DNA of 43,880 nt from Paraglomus occultum (GCA_910592205.1 CAJVPJ010000107.1:1-43880), one strand, 5' to 3'. Shown: positions 24,057 through 36,180, numbered from the stretch's first letter. Notes: generated by a model from the sequence alone, not told the origin. Program-made: numbers and translations.

Positions 24057-26092
24057 CTACAGGATACCGCTATCTCTTAACGCATTCTGTAAGATGGTTT
24101 CCTTAACAGCCGCAAAGACAAGCCTATCGGGCAGAAAGTGATAATTCAACACCAGTCCTATCGCTGTCAAAAAAAAAAAAAGAGCTCACATCAAGGACTA
24201 CTTACCGTATCTATATGATAAGAATGTAAAATTATAATCGTGAGTATGAATAGTCAACGATAGTACAGTTACATCAATACATCGACAGCTAACCCAAAAC
24301 AACATGAATAAAAAAAGAGTAATTTCTTTACATATAAAGACTATAACAAGTATCAGATTGAATAGAAAACAAGTAAAACGAAAGTATAAACAGAAGAAGA
24401 AAAAAATGAACTGGTAAATACATATTGATACTATGTATATTAACACGCTCCCATTTGACTAGTTTGTCTTTACTTACATTTGATGTATCCGTTGCCTGTG
24501 TAAGACTAAATCGATGACAGACACGAGAATGCCAATTAGCATGACAGAAACTTTAGTCGATAAATCAGAATCACGATGTAACGCTACGTTCCATCATTAT
24601 AATATTGTATGTCGCATCTTAGTAAATGCACTTACTGTGGATATATATTAAGTCTCGCCCTGTTAGTTTGTGTAAATCGCCATAGTATGTACTTAGCAGC
24701 TTTATTAATATCTGGCCCGCCTACATATTACTTTGGTGAATATAATCGAATAAAACGCTTATATAAAGCGAATAGCATTACGCGCACTTACCAGTATAAT
24801 CTGGGAAATAATTTTCCAGTGGTACTCTTGGTAGCTTCGCTCGGAACAAGTCAATCTTATTGAGAAACAATATAATTGATGTTCGCAGAAACCATCGACT
24901 ATTTATTACCGACTCAAATAGTATTAAACTCTCTGCCATTCGATTCTACCGTTACGAATACAATCCGTTGAATAATTTTAATAAAGAAATACGAAAAAAA
25001 AGTCACCACGATACTTGTCACGCAAAGACCTAAAATACCTGGTTAGATTCTTCCAGCAACACTTGATCATATTCGCTGAGTGCTACACAGAATATAATAG
25101 ATGTTACCGCTTCAAAACAATGGATCCACTTCTTTCTTTCAGAACGCTGACCTCCGACATCGAACATGCTAATTGCATCATAAAATAAAATAAGCAATAG
25201 TTATATAATTTAAATAACTTTAACGTGTTCACATATGACAACATACTGTATGCTCAGCTGTCCCATATTGTATCTTGTTTCTGTTATTCCTGTAGTCTTT
25301 GTACGCGCTCGTAAGACGTCAGCCTCATTCGGGATATAATTGGGACTGCCAATTCGTCGTACTTCATCGAAAAAACTGCATAAAATGTTAACACTGTAAA
25401 TCGGAATAATCTCTCGCAAATAGTACATTAATAGTATTATACCCACTATGGCGCTGAATCCATTAAATAAAATTGACTTTGCTTTTCAAGAACTTCAGGT
25501 ATTATCTTGTCTTGCCATATGGAATGGATAGCTTCGACTATTTCGGGGCTCAGTTGAAAGTGAGGGTCAGATTCAACTTGGTATTCTAAAATACTCTGGA
25601 TATTAGTCTAAAAAATACGAGTAACAATGGTTCAGCATATGTTTTCACCCATAAATCAGTAATATGACTATTAAATAATCGCTACTAACTTTGTTCATTG
25701 GATTTTTAGGCTCCAGCCGAAACTTCCGAAGAGCTTTTGAAATATCCTGTGCACAATCTATCAGGTTCTTATAAACCGTTATCCTGTAAAGTAGAAGTTC
25801 TTCTTTTGTATAGCCATTCTGATGTATAATTTTCATTTGCTTAACGATTGTCGACTTTCCCGATTCTCCTGAGCCTGTGTAGAACATATATATGCTATTG
25901 TTAAACCATCCACTCCCAATTCATCACTTGATTATAGCGTCGGCATGTCAATACTCTCAGAACGAGATTCTCACCTAGCAGAAGAATTTTGCACTCTTTC
26001 TTGAATCGTCGGCTATCCTCTTCGATTTGCTTATCAATTTGGTAACTGCGTGACCGAGCTGCTTTCTCTTCCGCAGACAAACAGACGCCCAT
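24057..26092 (-). CDS. Heterotrimeric G-protein alpha subunit, fungal group III (Gna3/Gpa3-like)
   Basis: Ten exons sum to 1062 nt (353 aa, the canonical length): 26092-25975, 25874-25690, 25607-25447, 25375-25247, 25168-25039, 24945-24792, 24720-24636, 24505-24478, 24210-24206, 24123-24057. MGVCLS offers Gly2 for myristoylation and Cys4 for palmitoylation. The GTP-binding parts are complete: G1 [12 protein letters not shown], switch [10 protein letters not shown], switch [14 protein letters not shown], base contact FLNKIDLF and TQATDT. The G1 Ser, the N-terminus and the end DSGIL (no Cys at -4, so no pertussis-toxin site) place it in group III, linked in other fungi to nutrient sensing and cAMP. 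The TCAT box has Gln in place of Cys. Exon 9 is only 5 nt (ATACG) and supplies the Ile-Arg of the conserved [18 protein letters not shown]; without it the frame breaks. The gene lies head to tail upstream of the myosin V gene. Confidence 0.96.
24206..24210 (-). other. Five-nucleotide microexon (exon 9 of the G-alpha gene)
   Basis: On the minus strand the sequence reads CATATAG, then ATACG, then GTAAGTAG. The five bases complete AAT-ATA-CG with the following G to spell Asn-Ile-Arg, which is invariant at this place in G-alpha proteins. A strong GTAAGTAAAG donor ends exon 8 after Asn, and the acceptor CCCGATAG at 24124 starts exon 10 in the phase that needs exactly these bases. Confidence 0.85.
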
Positions 26093-26716
26093 TGTGCTTA
26101 TAAGGTATTTAGTATTAAATAAGGATGGTAGGTGGTGTATTTAAACAATCGGAAATGTGTACAGCTCAAAGCGAGATTATATGCATTGGGTAAACAGTAT
26201 ATAACTTTGGATAGTGAAAGGAGAGTGAGGTAAATGGTGTTTAGCGTCAGAGAACAAGAGTAAATTAGTTGTAGATAGAAGGTAGACTAATTGTAACATA
26301 AGACCAACAAAGCACACTGCGTCCCAACATTTGACGCTCCGAGATCTCCGGATTGGCCCAATGTAGTACATCAATCAACACGACGTATATACATAGAAGA
26401 GTCGTTTCAGTTGACACACAAAATGCAAGAACTAATTGCAAAGGACTACAGTAATCGAATAACAATGATACCACGTTCGTTACACCCAGCAATAACCACG
26501 GAAAACCCCAAGACACACGCATCAAATATTGAACAAAGTATCGTGTCTATTATATACAAAGAGATGATATGCGTACTTGTATGGCCACATTCGCTGAGCC
26601 TCCAAGATTTTAACCATAGACTAAATTCACCAGCCATTATTATAATATCATAATACACTTTTATACATTCCACAAATCCTCATCCGACAACTACTCAACT
26701 TTTCTACAGCCGCCCT
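26093..26716. other. Intergenic region (G-alpha promoter, TLDc gene 3' UTR)
   Basis: These 624 bp lie between tandem minus-strand genes. Open frames on both strands here overlap each other and lack splice support. No RNA gene or repeat is seen. Confidence 0.45.
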
Positions 26717-28358
26717 TTAATCCTTAAATCCCCATATTTCAAGGCCCATGCAATCAAATTGCGGTGTTGAGGATAAGATTTCATTATCAAATGTCTCACA
26801 TGCAGCAGAGGTGCCTTTTTCAAGACCTGAATCAACCCACAGGCCAGTTCGTCCATCACTATTAATATAAATCTTCGGGTTAGAACGAAAACTCTGAAAA
26901 CATTCCTGTCATTTAATTTACATACCCCCCGCCAATAGCAAAATAATCAATAGAGCAAAATATCAAATATTCGTTTTTTCCGCTCCACAGGTAGAATCTG
27001 ACCATAGGTGTTTCTTTGTTCACATGTATACATTTCCACAAGAAGCTATCAAATTCGAATAGTCAATAAACGCTATGATATGTAATTTTATAATTGCAAA
27101 TATGTAAGCGTACCATTCGCCCGTGCCATAAAAAGACGTGCGTGGCCTGAATGGATCTGTAACGAAAGCGCCGAAAACCTGTAACGGAGACTCGGGCATT
27201 AGATGCAGCATGTCCATGTTTCAGTCACATTCGGTACATTAACACATTATTTTACCTGGTCGTCTGCATCCTTGATTGCCAATATTAGTGGACCTTTGTC
27301 TTTTACTTTGCGAAACAATGTAGTCATGCTCGAACCATCTTGATCGAGACTATATAATAGATTCCATTTTGGCGCTATCCGCGAGATCCGAGGGAGTTGT
27401 TGCCGTATCTATGGATTAAAATTTGTGGCACAGTAAAACTAATGAATTGACCTTATCTTCAACGAAAAGAAGTATCAGTTGACTTAGTAACATCTCGAAT
27501 AGTTATGCCATTTGAGACATACCCTCTCCAAGATAATAGAATACATTAAGGAGAATTCTATCAAATATTTATGCAATTCATTAATTCATAAGCAATTACT
27601 ATTCTTCACGGTAAAATGGGTTTTATCCACATTCAAATTTGACTATCTCCTTTTGTAACGTTCCCTTGACTCTCGCCACTCTTTTGCGGCTGAATTGAAA
27701 AAAAAAAAGATAAAGACATCAGTTTTAAACACAATACCTGTTCGGCAACATTTTCATCCAGCACAGGCTCTGTGTCAGGGTCTCTGCCGACTAATTCTAC
27801 TTTTGCCATTTCGTCATCCGCTACAATAAATTCAAGTGATTCCTGTGATGGCGCTTTCTGTGATAAATTCAAATCGTGGGGTTTCCAATCGAAGAATGAA
27901 ACGCGTGTAGTGTTAAGTTTCGATAGTGACCTAATTGTAGTTGTCAGTAGGCTTAGTGAGTTAGCATCGTTCTGTGGCACCATGGTCGGGGCAGTCCTTT
28001 GCGAAAGTCTCTTGGTTCGCCAAAAGAACAAATTACTCTTTTTTGCAAACAACAAACTGAAAAAACTGTCCACTGGCGGAAAGAATGCGTTACAAAGTAC
28101 AGGTGAGTTATTCAGCGATACCGTGTAGTTATTGCGGTCTGTTATTTCCCAAAAAGACTCTGACGAACTTCGTCGCGGAACTAGAGTAGCAAAATGTCCT
28201 TTTCGCTTTAAAGGTTTGTCTTTTGGTTGACTTGTCTGTTGTTCACAATAGCGCTCTAGCCGGGACCTCTCGGACCACAATGTTTTACTCTTGTGACAGT
28301 TATCATAATCATGTATCGATAAAGGTAAAGAATTATCTTTCTGGATGAAATTGGCCAT
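26717..28358 (-). CDS. TLDc-domain protein (OXR1-like, predicted oxidative-stress or V-ATPase regulator)
   Basis: Five exons, 28358-27738, 27408-27256, 27178-27114, 27045-26926 and 26891-26717, give 1134 nt (377 aa). The N-terminal 200 residues are Ser/Lys-rich and unrecognised. The TLDc domain fills residues 205-377: ISRIAPKWNLLYSLDQDGSS, GPLILAIKDADDQVFGAFVT, PFRPRTSFYGTGECFLW, FYLWSGKNEYLIFCSIDYFA, IGGG, NSDGRTGLWVDSGLEKGTS and the end FDCMGLEIWGF. TLDc proteins such as yeast Oxr1 protect against oxidative stress, and some bind and disassemble the V-ATPase. The start is the first ATG (28358-28356), directly after a TTTGCAG that could be an acceptor, so an upstream exon is possible. The Gly run at the exon 4 end forces the acceptor CAGAG at 26892 to keep the frame. 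Confidence 0.9.
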
Positions 28359-29695
28359 TTTCTGCAAATGAATAAGAGGTAGCCCTTACCTTTATGTGAG
28401 CAGCAAACACTACGAATGAAAGTGACAAGACCTACGGAGTCCCACGCACAACCCGTAAACCAATTGCCAAAAAAGGTATTGATGTCTGATAGGGCCGCAC
28501 AATGCTCACATGGCTTTCCTGAAATGACTCTTGTTCTGTCCTTGAGCAACCCTTGATAACCAATCAATAAAAAGATGCTATGCACGAAGAATGGTCGAAC
28601 AGTGGTAAGCAAAGGTCCCTACACAGATTCATCGAAGTTAAAAATAGATTTGATGTCTAACATAGTTGCTGTTACTCTCACATTGCTTTATCGCTTGACA
28701 CGAGAAACTCGCAAGGATGAGAGTGAATTCGACAAGTCGGCAAATATTATCGATATCACGTGAAGTCAATAATTTCGCGACATTTGTCACATACTATTCC
28801 AAATTAATGTTAGTTATAATCGACAAATAAATGGCAGAACATGCAGTACCATAGTGGGGGTATTATTATCTGCTTCAGAAAGGGGTTCGCTTTTTTATCC
28901 TTATTGTTCTCCTCTCCCGTCCTTTTACAAAAAAGTCGTAAATTGATTCTTGCAATACTAATACTTTACCGGAAGCGGATTATTGTTGGATTATTGTTGG
29001 ATTATTTTTTAACGTTGTAATATCCCCTTCTAAGTTTCTTGCTCTTCCCCGAAGTCGACACATTTGGAAAAAACGATTAACACGCGTTCTGTTTTCTATA
29101 TTCAAAGTTGTGAAAAGCTTTTAACATTCTCCGAGCATAATAGCTAGTCGGAGTGTTTTTTCTTTAATTCTCGCTATGAGAGTAATGAATGTTATGTCAA
29201 GAACAACGGCGATTTCAATTAAGGATTCTAGTCATTGAAACGGGTGCTGCGGTTCAATAGTAGTGAATTGCTTTAGGAGAGCTTTGATTGGGTTTTTTTT
29301 TCTTTAGGTAATATTTTCACTTGACAGTTCTGCTTCACTGTCAGCCTCTTGTTCTTTAATTGGCACGTAAATTTGTGAGTAATCGCAAATTTAAAACACT
29401 ATTTGTTTTCTCGTACAGTTCTCGATGATCCACTATTAATCATAAACGCAAGAGCGAAAAAAACATGACAATTGCTCAGAAGCGTGAATTATACAAAAAC
29501 TGAAACTTCTCAGACCGATTGGCGATTGAGCATTGTGTAAATCAGATACTATCGCTGGTATCTGTCAAATAAAATTAAATGACTTTGGCCAACAAAATGT
29601 TGACTTCTCAAAACGAAAACCGATAAGTTTGTATCTAGACAAATTTACTTGTACATATGTAATACCTGTTCGCAGGCATCTATTTCCAAGTAAGG
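28359..29695. other. Intergenic region upstream of the TLDc gene
   Basis: It contains an orphan open stretch on the minus strand at about 28394-28627 (reading GPLLTTVRPFFVHSIFLLIG and later KPCEHCAALSDINTFFGNWF) with a TAG just before it and GTAAGG after it, but no ATG and no matching frame to the next exon. It could be an upstream exon or UTR of the TLDc gene. The rest shows only AT-rich sequence, including a duplicated GGATTATTGTT near 28977-29000. Confidence 0.35.
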
Positions 29696-29704
29696 AAAAA
29701 AAAA
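29696..29704 (-). terminator. RNA polymerase III terminator of the tRNA-Asp gene
   Basis: A run of nine T on the minus strand begins directly after the tRNA discriminator base, the expected pol III stop. Confidence 0.85.
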
Positions 29705-29705
29705 G

Positions 29706-29777
29706 CTCTCGAGCGGGGAATTGAACCCCGGTCTCCCGCGTGACAGGCGGGGATACTAACCACTATACTACTCGAGA
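29706..29777 (-). tRNA. trnD-GUC: tRNA-Asp (anticodon GTC)
   Basis: The 72-nt minus-strand gene has a perfect acceptor stem (TCTCGAG with CTCGAGA), discriminator G, D arm with the A box TAGTATAGTGG, anticodon stem CCCGC/GCGGG around loop CTGTCAC with anticodon GTC, and a T arm CGGGG-TTCAATT-CCCCG holding the B box. There is no intron. The encoded RNA lacks the CCA end, as in eukaryotes. Confidence 0.97.
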
Positions 29778-30122
29778 TTACCATTTGGTTTTTTCTTTAG
29801 AACAAAGCTACTTATATAATACTTTGGCAGGAAGACTTTATGCATTTGTATCACACTAGTCACAGTAGTTCGACTTAATTACTTATTGCAGCAAGTAATC
29901 TTCCATATGGGGAAACGTCGGTTCCCAGTCTCGTAATACATGCAAGTCTGACTACAGAATGTAAGAGAGAGAACTCGACTTCAACGCTTGATCAGTGTTA
30001 GACGAGACTTCCACATTCTGCCGAATTATTAAAGCCGTGAACATTTAGTAGCTGTATTTATTCTTATAATATAGACGAACCACTCACCATAATAATAGTG
30101 TTATTTAACCATACTTTATTAT
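29778..30122. promoter_or_regulatory. Presumed promoter and 5' UTR of the golgin gene
   Basis: This 345-bp AT-rich stretch lies upstream of the golgin start codon. It must contain that promoter. No discrete element could be assigned. Confidence 0.4.
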
Positions 30123-32360
30123 ATGGCTAAAAAGAATCGAAAAAACGATGCAAATATTGCCAGGTCTGTTCAGACGAACGGAGCAAGAAATGCAGAAGAG
30201 GCTACTGCTACTCTCGATAGTAATGAAGACATTTCAATAGAAACTAGCAACACAGTAGAGCCTCAGATAGAACCTCAGATAGAGCCTCAGACAATGATGA
30301 ATACTATCAACACTAATATTGAAGCACAAAATACAACCGCACAAGGTCAGAATATTCCCCAGGATTACGCAAATGAACAGCTCGTTCTCAATCAAGAGGC
30401 TGTTGTCCAAGCTCTACTACACCTTCGCTCAGAACTAGCAAAGGTCCAGATTGAAAAGAACGAATTAGAGAGCGAGCATACCTCGCTGCTAGAGCAATTA
30501 AAGTCAATCAAGCAAAGCAACGGAACAGCTCATCAAGATGCATCATTAGATGAATTACGAAATCGATTGGAGGAAACCAACAATGAGAAACAAGCGTTGA
30601 TGAAGGAACGTGATGATTTAGCAAGTGAATTACAAAATACGAAAAATGATAAACAGCGACTAGAGACAGAACATGAAGGAATTATAGCCAAAGTCAAAGT
30701 CTTTGCGGATAAAGTCAAATCCGATATGGTGAGTTGACTCCCGTAACATGTGATTACTCTTTAATATGCTAATCGTTATTTCGTAATTGGTGCCGTTGTA
30801 ATAGGAAGAGCTTGAGAAAGCACGTGAACAAGTCATAGACCTTACCCAACAGAAACAGCAGCTTATGAAGTTAGTTTCAGAATTGAATGTTGAACTCGAA
30901 GATGTAAAAGGACAATGTCAAACTTTGACGCGAGAATTAGAGATGTCGCGTTCCCATTCTATGAAAATTGATCAACAGGCAGCACAAGAACTCATACAAA
31001 AGGATGGCATAATACAGAAGCTTGAGGACGATTTGGAAAATGTTAATAGAGAAAAAAGAGAATGGGAAATGGTGGCCATGCAATTGAGGGGATCCAAGGA
31101 TGATATGATTGCGTGTGTTAAACAGTTGGAAAGAGAAATTGAAGTATTGCAAAGCGAGAAAGAAGCTATTAAATTGGAGAAAGAGGCCGAGTCCGAGAGC
31201 CTGAATAACTTGCAGGGTGTTCTTGAAGAATTTCAAGCGGGTACTAAAAGTTTTCAATTTGATATGTACTAATTATGAGGTTGTTATGCTAAAAGTAATA
31301 TTTTTTTTTTGATATAGCAAAGGAATCCGAAATAAGAGAGATTGTTGAGGGCATTGAGCGAAAACTCAGTATTACCGCTACAGAACTGTCCGAGTACAAA
31401 GGGAGAGCGATTCGAGCCGAGGTTTGTCACACGATTTTTTTGAAGCAAAAGAAATTTTGTTATTCAGGAGGCGTATCATTCCACTAATGAGTGTTGCGAC
31501 ACCGATAATCATACATTTCACCCAGAATGAATTGTCACAAGTAAAGGATGAAATCAATAGAGTTCAACAGTATGAAAAAGATATAAAAGAAAAAAATTTA
31601 CTAATTGGCAAACTGCGGCATGAAGGTAAAATTATTGTTTACGACCGCCGTCCAATGTGTAGTTACATCTTGACCCATTTTCTATCATAACTATATATAG
31701 CGGTAATACTTAACGAGCATTTAACGGAGGCATTACGACGTATGCGAGAAGAATCCAGTGAGAATAATGTAGACAGGTCAATTACTCTTTTACTGGATCA
31801 ACGTCTAACTACTGATTTTTTTTCTTCTATTGTCATTGCTGACGTGCCTCTTTTTTTTTTGTTCGTTGCTTAGACGGCTGATAACGAATCTTTTGATTGC
31901 CTTTTTTAACACTCCGCGTGGTGATAGTAAACGATTTGAGATTCTACAATTAATGGGCAGTGTACTGCATTGGACAGATGAACAGAAAGAACAAGTCGGA
32001 CTAATTCGGAGAGCTCCATCCACACCGCGATCGCCTGATGAGAGAACAAGCAGATGGGGTTCTGGGCTATGGACTCCGACAACAGAACGACCGCGTAACC
32101 GGCTATCCGAAGATATCCCGAGAACTAGAGCTGTATCGGCAGAAATACCAAGGACCGATGAAGGATCGAGAGAGGTTGGTTACTGTTTCTAATTCATGTG
32201 TCGTGCATTTCGTGGTTAAGAAATCGTGATGATTACTAAAATCTGGTTTTTATAGTCGTTTTCGGATATGTGGATATCGTTTTTATTGAACGAGGCAACT
32301 AGGGATAACGGCAATGGTCGGGAATCCGAATCTACTAATACGGAAAACAGGGCGACATAA
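30123..32360 (+). CDS. RUD3: Rud3-like cis-Golgi golgin with GRAB (Arf-binding) domain
   Basis: Seven exons, 30123-30728, 30805-31240, 31318-31421, 31526-31625, 31701-31776, 31874-32174 and 32256-32360, sum to 1728 nt (575 aa). The N-terminus is polar and Gln/Asn-rich with a short repeat (VEPQIEPQIEPQT). Residues 95 to about 420 are nearly continuous coiled coil. The GRIP-related Arf-binding domain spans residues 410-485: LRHEAVILNEHLTEALRRM, NNVDRRLITNLLIAFFNTPR and GDSKRFEILQLMGSVLHWTD. This domain binds Arf1-GTP and puts Rud3 and GMAP-210 on the cis-Golgi, where they tether vesicles. The C-terminus has a Pro/Arg-rich linker and a last exon with SFSDMWISFLLNEATRD. All introns are 74-104 nt. 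The start is the first ATG in the open frame. Confidence 0.92.
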
Positions 32361-32991
32361 CTTTTGCCACATTTTAAAAGTTATTTTTAAATTCAACCCA
32401 TTCAAAAGAAAAATATGAATAACAATTATACCAACTTTAATGTAAAATATTGCAGAAAACCTTGATATAAAGTGGTGAAAATAATAAAGGTTACACCTCC
32501 CCATAGCATAATTAAACCACAGCTATTCGGCAGAAAACAAATAGAATTTAGAGAATCGAAAATAACCTTTTTGTCATCTTTTTATAACTTTGGAGTTGAG
32601 GTTTGATATTCTACTTTTAGACGTGCTTACACGTCCCAGAGACCTGAAGATTGCGCTTCAAAAATTGGATCAAACAGTAGAATTTTGATTTCGTGGTCAT
32701 AGTTGCTTTAAGAACAGTTACTTGTAGCAACGAAGACACTCGCCTATACTTCTGCCTCACAAAAATATCCAGCATGTTGAATAAATGTACGCTCATCTGT
32801 GTTATCATTAAATTTACCCTCCAAGTTGACTTTCCCCATCCTTCAAAAGAATATCTTGATATGACTAAGGTCAATTTCTTAAATAGTTGAGCCGCAAGAA
32901 GATGGTTTCGGATTTGAATGATATCTTTTTCGGCTTGTCAAATGATGAGGAAACAAATAACACTTGCTCTTTTCGAGGAATTATTTCCTCC
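32361..32991. other. Intergenic region downstream of the golgin gene
   Basis: It is AT-rich and holds the golgin 3' UTR. Short open frames at 32617-32890 occur on both strands and have no support. No element is assigned. Confidence 0.45.
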
Positions 32992-33504
32992 TCATTTGCA
33001 GAACTCAATGAAAGATCGGTGCATCAATTTTCTTTCGGCCACTAACGTTGAAGCTGTATCCACCTTGCGAAGTATCTCCCATTCGAATCGTTCGATTTTT
33101 TCGTGTTCTTCAAAATCCTCATCCTCCTCAGCATAAACAGGGGGCTTAGCTTCGGTTTTATGTTCCATGATATGTATGATGCTTCCTTGAGCCACTTGTT
33201 GTATTCGGTCCAGTTTAAAGCTTTCACTTATTTTGTCTTTCGTAAATTGAGAAGAGCACAATTCCAAATTGATCCTTTTGTGGCTTGCAAGACTTACGCA
33301 GCCAGAACATTCCGTCGTTAGCTTCTCGCCACAATTTTATCTCGTCATCCACATCCTTTTGTCGCGGACAGGATACGCGAGAACACTCGGCGATAAAATT
33401 TCTTCCGGTTGTTGTGGAGGCTGTGTTATTGTAGTGATAATCGCGTCCATTTTATTATTTATTTCATCCATTTTCACATGGAGAGAGTCGACTTTACTCA
33501 TCAT
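32992..33504 (-). pseudogene. Frameshifted gene or relic, unknown acidic coiled-coil protein
   Basis: From an ATG pair (33504-33499) the frame reads MMSKVDSLHVKMDEINNKMD and AIITTITQPPQQPEEILSPS, then VLAYPVRDK. It is then lost by one base near 33360; the continuation in the next frame is KDVDDEIKLWREANDGMFWL. A good intron (GTAAGT donor, GAAAG acceptor, about 61 nt) joins it to HKISESFKLDRIQQVAQGS and an acidic stretch (YAEEDEDFEEHEKIERFEWE), ending in HRSFIEFCK at 32992. The composition and the working intron indicate a once-real or still-real gene. I do not recognise the family. One base of assembly error would explain it as well as decay. Confidence 0.45.
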
Positions 33505-34110
33505 AGAGGAAGTGGGGGGTTGATACCTCACTCAAGAGGTTTCCGAGTCTCCGTTACTATAATAAACTGAGACTCTATGACGACGCGGAGAACTTGAATA
33601 GTCCTAACACTTTGTTTTTCGCGTTGACGTGAAGTTTGCATTATCAAAGCCTCACCTACTAATATTTTCAATTCTTTCCATAAATTTCACATCCGTAACA
33701 ACGAAATTCTTTATTGTTATGTTCTCTGTTTCTAAACTTCTTTGGTATTTTACAATTAAGACATTCTTTCGTAGTCATAATTACAGATTACTTATTAATA
33801 TTGTAAGTTTTAGAAAAAAAGGAACATAATAAGTATTTAAAACCAAAAAACTTTGTATTCACATGCTATCATGACCTTCGTGAAAATGCACTGAAAGGCG
33901 TTGATGTTGAAAGAATAGGCGTTTTCATTACATATGAAAAATGAATGTTAACTTGTGCGAGCTGCTGGTTGTATTTTATGCAGCCGGCACACGGAGATAC
34001 CCGTGCACCGCAACGAAACCGTTTGCACACGACGGTTTTCATTGTTGGCAAAAGTCTGAACATTAAAATATTCACTTTGTTGCATGCCCCATATTAATAT
34101 AATCCCTATA

Positions 34111-34137
34111 AGTAGTAGTAGTAGTAGTAGTAGTAGT
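34111..34137. repeat. (AGT)9 microsatellite
   Basis: Nine perfect tandem AGT triplets are visible in non-coding DNA. Confidence 0.95.
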
Positions 34138-36180
34138 GTAAGAATCTTTATCTGAACTCAGATCTCAAACTCAAGTGCCTGTGTTACAAAGGTTACTCTG
34201 CTCTCACCTTGTCAAGCTCATCTGAATGAATAAAATATGTAACAACGTCAACGCAACACACTTTATTAGATGACCCCTCCTCCTGTTCTGAAAAGCATGA
34301 GCCCGTATGCTGCTGTACAGTTTGTATTTGTGCTTCCTTGAATATACACTTTCAATTCCCGTCCCAGCAATATCTAATAGCTTAAGGCCTTGCATGGCTG
34401 GAATCATTTGTTTCGCGTTTGACAAGTCAGAGCGTGATATGAGTAAAGGAGGAAAAGGAATGAGGTATAAAAATTTTTTTGAGGATCGCTCTGATTAATC
34501 AGATAGCGAGTCAGGTGATAAATCTTTTAGTTACACAGTTTGATGCGTGACGGAAAATCCGTGTCAAGCGCAGAAACATTGTCATCTCATTGACAATTGT
34601 CAGTATCAGTACAAACGCTATAATTAACTTAAAAGTTTATTATTTTGTGCCGAAAAAGATATATAAGTAGCTCATATCCCATTGTCGAATTGATGCGTTA
34701 AAACGAATCTGAATAAATAATAAACGAAATTTGAAATCAGATTATTTTCTTTCTTTTATTATTTAACCGAATATACCTATAAAACGGTTCGCATAAAAAC
34801 TGTAAGTTTTGACATAAACGGCTCGCTTAAGCAATAACGACCGATATAAACGACTCGTTTTCAATTACGCGAATTGCGGAACGTGAGTAGTATAATAATA
34901 TTGTAAACAATTATTGTCTAGAATAGGCAAGTAACATTTACCTGACTAGTTGACATACCAAATCAAAGATTGTCCTGTTTAATTTAAAATAATCAATTTT
35001 CCTTCGATTCTGTGGTATAATAATTGTTCTTACTGTATTATTATGTCATAGGTACCCTTATTTGATACGAAGCGCGCACGTTAAATAATCAAATTAAATT
35101 ACTTGTAATTTTAGATTTAGCCGCAGAAGAAACTACCAAAATAAGGGCGATGAGCTGAAGCTAAATTACAACATTCCCCTGTCGGCCTACGCGAAGGATT
35201 ATCGTTCTCCGACGACCGCAAACTGCCAACCGTAACAAAACGATTATATGTGTGAGAATTGTTCATAGTAGATCGTAATTGGGTTAGGGCGCATCCTGAA
35301 AGCCCAGGTATAAATCAATATGGTAAAATTAGAGCTAGTGAATAAAGGACAAAAAAAGATTTAGTTTTACGAGTAGCTGTTGTCGATAGTTTGATTTGTG
35401 TTTTCCTTTTGTAAATGCCAGAAGAGCAATTGTTGGCTGAAAAGAACGGTAAAGAGAATAAGCGGAATTTATTAGTGCCGACCTTTGTTGCCTTCACCAA
35501 TGTCACACCCATTAAATGGTCGTCTATAAGATCGATAAACTCAAAGTTTTAAACTTACACTGTAGATATTCAATTAATTACCACATAATTATTTATTCCC
35601 TTTTTTATGTATGATTTTTTTAATAATAAAAATGTATTTCTGGACTACTCTTAAAAGAAACCGAACGATATTATTACAGCCGGATTGTTCAAGATAAACA
35701 TGATGACAAATAACACAGAAATGTATAGATCGTTTATCGCTCTATTCGAGGCTTTGTTCTTTATTTTGTTTTCCAGAAATCAATTATTCAGTAAGTAATG
35801 AAACCATAAAAAGAATCTATTTACCGATAACCTACCAAAGGCAGGTTATTGAAAAACTAAAGAAGAATTTATAATCATAATAAATAACGCATAATGCTTC
35901 GTTAATAGTATGATAACACAAAGCAAAATACTTAGAAGCTTCACACAGGTTAGTATCAACTTATGATTGGGCTACGATTAGTTAGAAAATGAAGGATGAA
36001 ACTCGTAAAACTAGCTTTTTTTGTCCCTTTTTTAGTGCAGATCATGATCTAATTCTTATTTTATTGCGCCAGTATGACAATGACTTCGTTTGCATAATAC
36101 CATATTATTGCGCGGTACATTAAATCAATAATGGCAACGTATATTCGATATCGATATTGTAACAATGGCGCAAGGGGGGG

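Noticed and set aside
27772-28128. Plus-strand frame of 118 codons
   Set aside because: Antisense of the first exon of the TLDc gene.
28394-28627. Cys- and Phe-containing minus-strand open stretch upstream of the TLDc gene as a separate gene or exon
   Set aside because: There is no ATG. Its donor would leave an intron of only 28 nt before the next acceptor and shift the frame, so I keep it as unexplained.
35417-35554. Plus-strand 45-codon frame with VPTFVAFTN, reminiscent of the Hsp70 segment TPSxVAFTD
   Set aside because: The match is about eight residues, and no other Hsp70 piece is found nearby; too short to call a relic.
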